A stretch of DNA of 64,000 nt, from positions 3,709,775-3,773,774 of the forward strand of contig NC_052409.1 in assembly GCF_009389715.1 (NCBI RefSeq), read 5' to 3'. Position numbers and translations under genes: made by a program. Position 1 is the first letter of the stretch. Every line of letters starts with the position of its first letter. Source of the DNA: Phoenix dactylifera. Its lineage: Eukaryota; Streptophyta; Magnoliopsida; Arecales; Arecaceae. Below the pieces are notes generated by a model, which was not told the origin of the DNA, made no database searches, and saw only the letters and a program-made list of their open reading frames with translations. This document shows positions 59,703 to 64,000 of this stretch, in pieces.

Positions 59703-61428
59703 GCTCGTTGGGCTTTGTTAAGACTATCATGTTTTTTCTAGGAGAAATGACAATAATCGGTTTGGGTGATGTACAATTGCCATTGGGATGGGATATCCCA
59801 TCATAAGCAATTCTCTCTCCTTTTGTTTTACTCGTTTTATTCAATTTGGGAGAAATAAACATACAGAGCACTTGATATCTTATTTCTTTTGAACTTTACA
59901 ATTTTGACTTTGTCAAGGCTAGTCAGAACCTTCAACTGAAGATTTGAAATTTTGACAAAATTTTATTGTCACATTGTGTGAAAATATTATAGAACAGAAT
60001 TTTCTTTTGTGATGTTGCATGTTTCAGGATATTAGGTGATAAAGAAGGTCCAAGAATATAAACAGGGGGAAAAAAAATAAGAATGTTGATGTGAGTGTAT
60101 GGCATGACTATAAAGAACAGAGTGAAAAATGAACATATTTAGGATGCAATAACAATAGATGTTTGAGAGTATTAAAATTGGCTCAGATGAATTCTGAAAG
60201 CTTAGGAAGTCCATTGCCTGGTCTCCGCGATGTTCTGAAGGGCATGCTCGTAAGTTTGCTTGTCAAAATCGTTCACAGAGATAACAATTTCTTTTTACCG
60301 TTTCCCGTTGCCAAGTAAACTTTGCTTGTCTTCGGTGTCACAGATTTTTGAGCAATCAATCCTTCCTTCAGTTTTATGGATGGTCATTGATTTCATAGTT
60401 TCTTTTTGTCATTTTTGTCTTCGTTTAGACAGACTCATGGCATCTTTGATTGCTATATTACTTAATTCCGGTGGTTTTAGAGGACAAGGTCTCTCAATAA
60501 ATGGATACCAACCCCACTGTCTCTCAATAAATGTAACTGATCATTTGTAAATCTATTTGTTTTATTGCTATAATTATGTTAAGATTGGAAGGGAAACAAA
60601 TGGTAAGCAATGTTAGCATAGGCATGCCATTTTTTTAAAAAAAATGATTCGTTATGAAATACATTTGATTTTTTATAGGGAAAGAAAAGAAGATCCATCC
60701 GCATTATAATTATCGAAATTCCAATCCTTGGAAATATACCATCTATTATTTGAATCAAGTATATGTAAGTACTAAGTAAAGAGGTAAGAACACTGGCACA
60801 AATCTCATTTTATAACTTAGGCATATTTGTTCGTTGCACTTTTCTATAATATCCATGTAGAATATATTTTTAAATTTATTTTTAGATCATTCGTGAAATC
60901 TTGTAGAGATTCTCTTATAAACAATCCAAGCTATAAAAAAAACCCATAAATATTGCAATAATGGCTGCTCCCAATGCCTCTTCAAGTGTGTGGGTCATTT
61001 CCATTTCTTGTTTGAGCCATAGTTAGAAAGATCATGAGGTCTCGTTGTCCATGCACAACCCCATAATGCATTAAAAAGTGGGCCACGCCGGCTTTCTTTT
61101 ATCTACCAGTCTCCTGGCTATCTCTTGATCCAATACGTCACCAACAGTTACTACAATAAATTTTGGAGGAGGACATGGTGGACTTGGTGGGCACAACAAA
61201 ACCCTAATCTTCGAATCAAAATGAGAAGACACAGAGATCATTCATGCATTGGTAGCTCAAGTCATAGAAGATGCCAAATTTGAATGATGATGCTTTACAA
61301 GCATTTGATAATCTTACTATCAATCAGTCAAAAGTAATTTATTTTCAAAATTTACGTATTTATATTAGTTTGGAAATGTAAACTATGTAAATTCTGACAT
61401 AACGAAATAACATTGTGATTTTACCAAG

Positions 61429-61430
<2 letters not shown>

Positions 61431-61479
<49 letters not shown>
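61431..61479 (+). repeat. TC microsatellite, about 49 bp
   Basis: A nearly perfect run of about 24 TC dinucleotides. The length is likely to vary between individuals. No gene is disturbed. Confidence 0.97.
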
Positions 61480-61483
<4 letters not shown>

Positions 61484-61581
61484 ATTATAACAGTTAATAG
61501 TAGCCGTTATAAATAAAACATGCATATAATTTTATTCCTCAAAAATTCATTTCTGAGCCCATATTTTTCTCTGTAAGTGAT

Positions 61582-61778
61582 GGGATGTGTATTTTTATCT
61601 CCTGTAGTTTGTCAATGAGAAGGAATACACAGTATCATTTTTGCAAATGAGATGGTACAACATAAACTCCAGAATTGCTGCATGGTCACTTTTTTCTCTG
61701 GATTGTTTGAAATATTTGAAATGCCATGGCCTTACTAAGCAGAGACCTTTTTGAATCTATAATAGGAATTCATCAATG
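61582..61778 (+). repeat. Thioredoxin x 3'-flank segment, copy 2 of a dispersed pair
   Basis: Starts GGGATGTGTATTTTTATCTC like 50005 and ends CATCAATG. It contains AGAATTGCTGCATG and CTCTGGATTG like copy 1, with scattered substitutions and an extra insertion of about 14 bases near 61619. There is no thioredoxin coding sequence beside it. Confidence 0.75.
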
Positions 61779-62772
61779 CGTTATGTCTCAATATTATGTC
61801 TGAATTTAATGCACAGAAGGATTCGGAGGTTGCTTACAAATTGTTTCAGTTTGTCATACATCTCTTCACTAGTAGGACTAAATAAAACTGAAGTGTACTT
61901 AAAATGATTCATTATCCTCATCTGCTGAAAAGCTTATATGGGCGGGATTTAAGGTCACTTCTTTTAAAGTTCAGATAAATTTCCATCATGTTTGTGCTTT
62001 GAAGGACTAATGATTGGCAGAATATCTTTTTTTTTATTTTGATAAGGATTTCTTAGCAGAATATAATTGAGGCATAAAAATTATAAAGAACACAAGACTC
62101 AACAAAAAGAAGATCTTATGAATAAATCAATTCAATTCCTTTCATTTACTCCCTTACTGTGTAAGAATCTTAATACAGCTTGATAAGATTGATGGAAACG
62201 TAATAGTGAAAAAAGAAGATCATAATCACATATTGAGATCTATCATACAACACTTCAATCTGAATCCTAGTGGAAGCACATGTAATTTAATAGAAGACTC
62301 ATCTTCCTCTGTATCATCCAGCTGGGAAGGCAACAGAGTACTGAGGACAGGATTATGAAGCTGTAGTGGGAAATTATTTCCCAATTCTCATTGTAGTCTT
62401 GTAGAGTGCCTACGATTTCTCCCATTTATCTCGATATTTTGTAGAGGAAAAACTATCCTTTGCCTGTATCTTCCATTTGAAGTAAATTGCATGCAGTTGC
62501 AAAGTCTATATACTTTTTGATAAGATGATGTTATAATGGATCGCATTACATGATCTGATCCATGCAGCTTTACCCTGTGATTAATGCCTCTTCTGTACAT
62601 AACTGATCCAGAGTTTTCTGCAATGTCTGCTAATGAATTCATAGACTTATCAAAAGCTTTCTAGGAGTAATTTCAGGATCCTCAATTCTAAAAAGAAGCC
62701 AACAATTCATGTTTGAATTTGATGGATAAATCATCAGATATTTAGAAGAATGCATTTGTAAAATTTTCTGAA

Positions 62773-64000
62773 CTACGTGCGAGCTCCATATTGTGATAGT
62801 ATAGGATAATTACTACCATATGCAGTCTCGATCCAACTAGTTCCAGGCACTTTCTTGACTTCTCTATCTTCCATAAGTTCGCGAATCCTTCCTACCCCAT
62901 CCCAATTGTCTGTGTTTGCGAACATGTTCGATAGCAAAACATAAGTTGATGGGTCCTTTTCCAGAGCAAGTGCCTGCTCCGCTGCTCGCTTGCCTGTCTC
63001 CACATCACCATGAAGTCGGCAAGCACCAAGCAAGGTCTGCCATACTAGAACACCAGGTCGGAAAGGCATGCTCATTATCAAAGCTTCCGCTTCTGCAATT
63101 TTCCCTGCTTTTCCAAGGAGATCCACCATACATGCATAGTGATCTTCACCGGGGTCAATGTTATGATCGCATGTCATGGAGTCGAAGTATTTCCAACCTT
63201 CACCAATAAACCCTCCTTGACTGCATGCATATAAAGCACAAATGAATGTAATATAATTTGGTTCCACATGCTCTAAAATCATCTGATCAAAGACTTCCAG
63301 AGCTTCCCTAGCAAGTCCATTCTGCGCAAATCCCATGATCATCGTGGTCCACGTAATAACAGACCGCTCCTTCATCGATCGGAACACCCCCCATGCACAA
63401 TCCATAGAACCACACCTTGCATACATGTCGATAAGTGCATTATCAACACATTCATCGATTTCGACTCCTAGCTTAATCCTAAAGCCATGTCCCTTCTTCC
63501 CTTCTTCCAAAGAAGCCAAGCTAGAACATGCAGTAAATGTTGTTGATAGTGTGAATTTATTCGGTTTGATGCCCGCCAGCTTCATCTGATATGTGATCTC
63601 AAGAGCTTTACCAGGTTCTCCACAGTGCAGGCAACCGGCAGCCATATGGGTCCAAGCAACCACATCTCTTTCCGGCATATCGTTGAAGGCTTTAAAACCA
63701 CCAACCAAATCTCTGTTCTTCAAGTACATGTCCACCAATGAATTCCCTACGCATGCATCATCTCCAACACCATACTTAACAAGTTGGGCATGGACTTGCA
63801 CACCGAGCCTCAAGCTCGAAGTCGCTGCCAAGCCTGTAAGAACACTACTAAACGAGAATTCATCCGGATTAACCCCTTCCTCAATCATCCGACACCAAAA
63901 CCCCCACACCTCCGAGTAGGAAAACTGCAAGTAGCCCGCGATCATCGAGTTCCAAGAAACCACATCCTTATCTCGACAATTCTCAAACATCTCCTTCGCC
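62773..64000 (-). CDS. PLS-class PPR protein, C-terminal part
   Basis: The frame is open to the right edge, so the gene starts outside the window. About 408 codons are visible. Repeats are clear: DVVSWNSMIAGYLQF, DVVAWTHMAAGCLHCG, IKPNKFTLSTTFTACSSL, VDNALIDMYARCGSMD and SVITWTTMIMGFAQNG. The E region follows (HYACMVDLLGKAG, VWQTLLGACRLHGDVETG, YVLLSNMFANTDNWDGV, KKVPGTSWIE), and it ends soon after in YGSNYPILSQYGART. No E+ or DYW domain is seen, so it may be an E-type editing factor or truncated. Such proteins bind organellar RNA. The internal ATG at 63990 is not the true start, since reading frame and repeat continue upstream (AKEMFENC). Confidence 0.92.
   Translation of the reverse strand, partial: AKEMFENCRDKDVVSWNSMIAGYLQFSYSEVWGFWCRMIEEGVNPDEFSFSSVLTGLAATSSLRLGVQVHAQLVKYGVGDDACVGNSLVDMYLKNRDLVGGFKAFNDMPERDVVAWTHMAAGCLHCGEPGKALEITYQMKLAGIKPNKFTLSTTFTACSSLASLEEGKKGHGFRIKLGVEIDECVDNALIDMYARCGSMDCAWGVFRSMKERSVITWTTMIMGFAQNGLAREALEVFDQMILEHVEPNYITFICALYACSQGGFIGEGWKYFDSMTCDHNIDPGEDHYACMVDLLGKAGKIAEAEALIMSMPFRPGVLVWQTLLGACRLHGDVETGKRAAEQALALEKDPSTYVLLSNMFANTDNWDGVGRIRELMEDREVKKVPGTSWIETAYGSNYPILSQYGART

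Larger units (their letters stand above)
59703..62772. other. Intergenic region after cytochrome c1
   Basis: The left end should carry the cytochrome c1 3' untranslated region, the right end that of the minus-strand PPR gene. Besides the TC microsatellite and the duplicated thioredoxin flank (both listed separately) I see no feature. Confidence 0.4.

Noticed and set aside
1-64000. CRISPR arrays, operons or bacterial features
   Set aside because: No spaced short repeats and no such gene order. This is plant nuclear DNA.

Overview
This window is nuclear DNA of a flowering plant. It has split genes with GT-AG introns, two PLS-class pentatricopeptide repeat (PPR) genes, plant-type F-box genes and a PORR-domain splicing factor. 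Several first exons are much richer in G+C than the downstream exons and introns (PPR, RING, thioredoxin x and PORR genes), a gradient usual in commelinid monocots. A palm-like monocot is my guess, but no sequence here proves the species.

Layout, left to right. 1-1261 holds the 3' end of the 20S proteasome alpha-2 gene (+). 2290-4986 is a three-exon gene of unknown function (-). 6699-6881 encodes a 60-residue membrane protein (+). 11171-12766 is an intronless PPR gene (+), followed at once by a broken LINE-type RNase H remnant, a short tandem repeat and a SINE-like element. 14683-15441 is an F-box gene (-), whose presumed 5' leader may reach a GC-rich island near 24.5-24.95 kb. If so, a 4.36-kb hAT DNA transposon (18416-22774, perfect 8-bp target duplication) sits inside that leader. 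24.9-29.2 kb is mostly featureless apart from a 266-bp tandem duplication. 29201-30839 is a recent 821-bp tandem duplication, each copy carrying a dead last exon of a DJ-1 homolog D gene. It abuts a second F-box gene (30967-32333, +).

33719-34918 encodes a WTF9-like PORR protein (-). 41610-42698 encodes a RING-H2 E3 ligase (-). 46221-49827 encodes thioredoxin x (+, two exons). 51726-59702 encodes cytochrome c1 (+, seven exons), with repeats in two of its long introns, one being a 529-bp Mutator-like element with a 9-bp target duplication. 62773-64000 is the 3' part of a second PPR gene (-), cut by the window edge.

The genes form no operon or pathway cluster. Several products act in organelles (thioredoxin x in the plastid, cytochrome c1 in mitochondrial complex III, WTF9 in organellar intron splicing, PPR proteins in organellar RNA processing), which is common in plants and probably not meaningful by adjacency. 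I found no wholly new molecular system. The most interesting signals are the DJ-1D tandem pseudo-exon, the nearly whole hAT element with its GC-rich leader, the Mutator-like insertion in cytochrome c1, and a duplicated thioredoxin 3' flank 11.6 kb from its source. Splice sites were read by eye and matched to remembered family sequences. No alignment or search was run.
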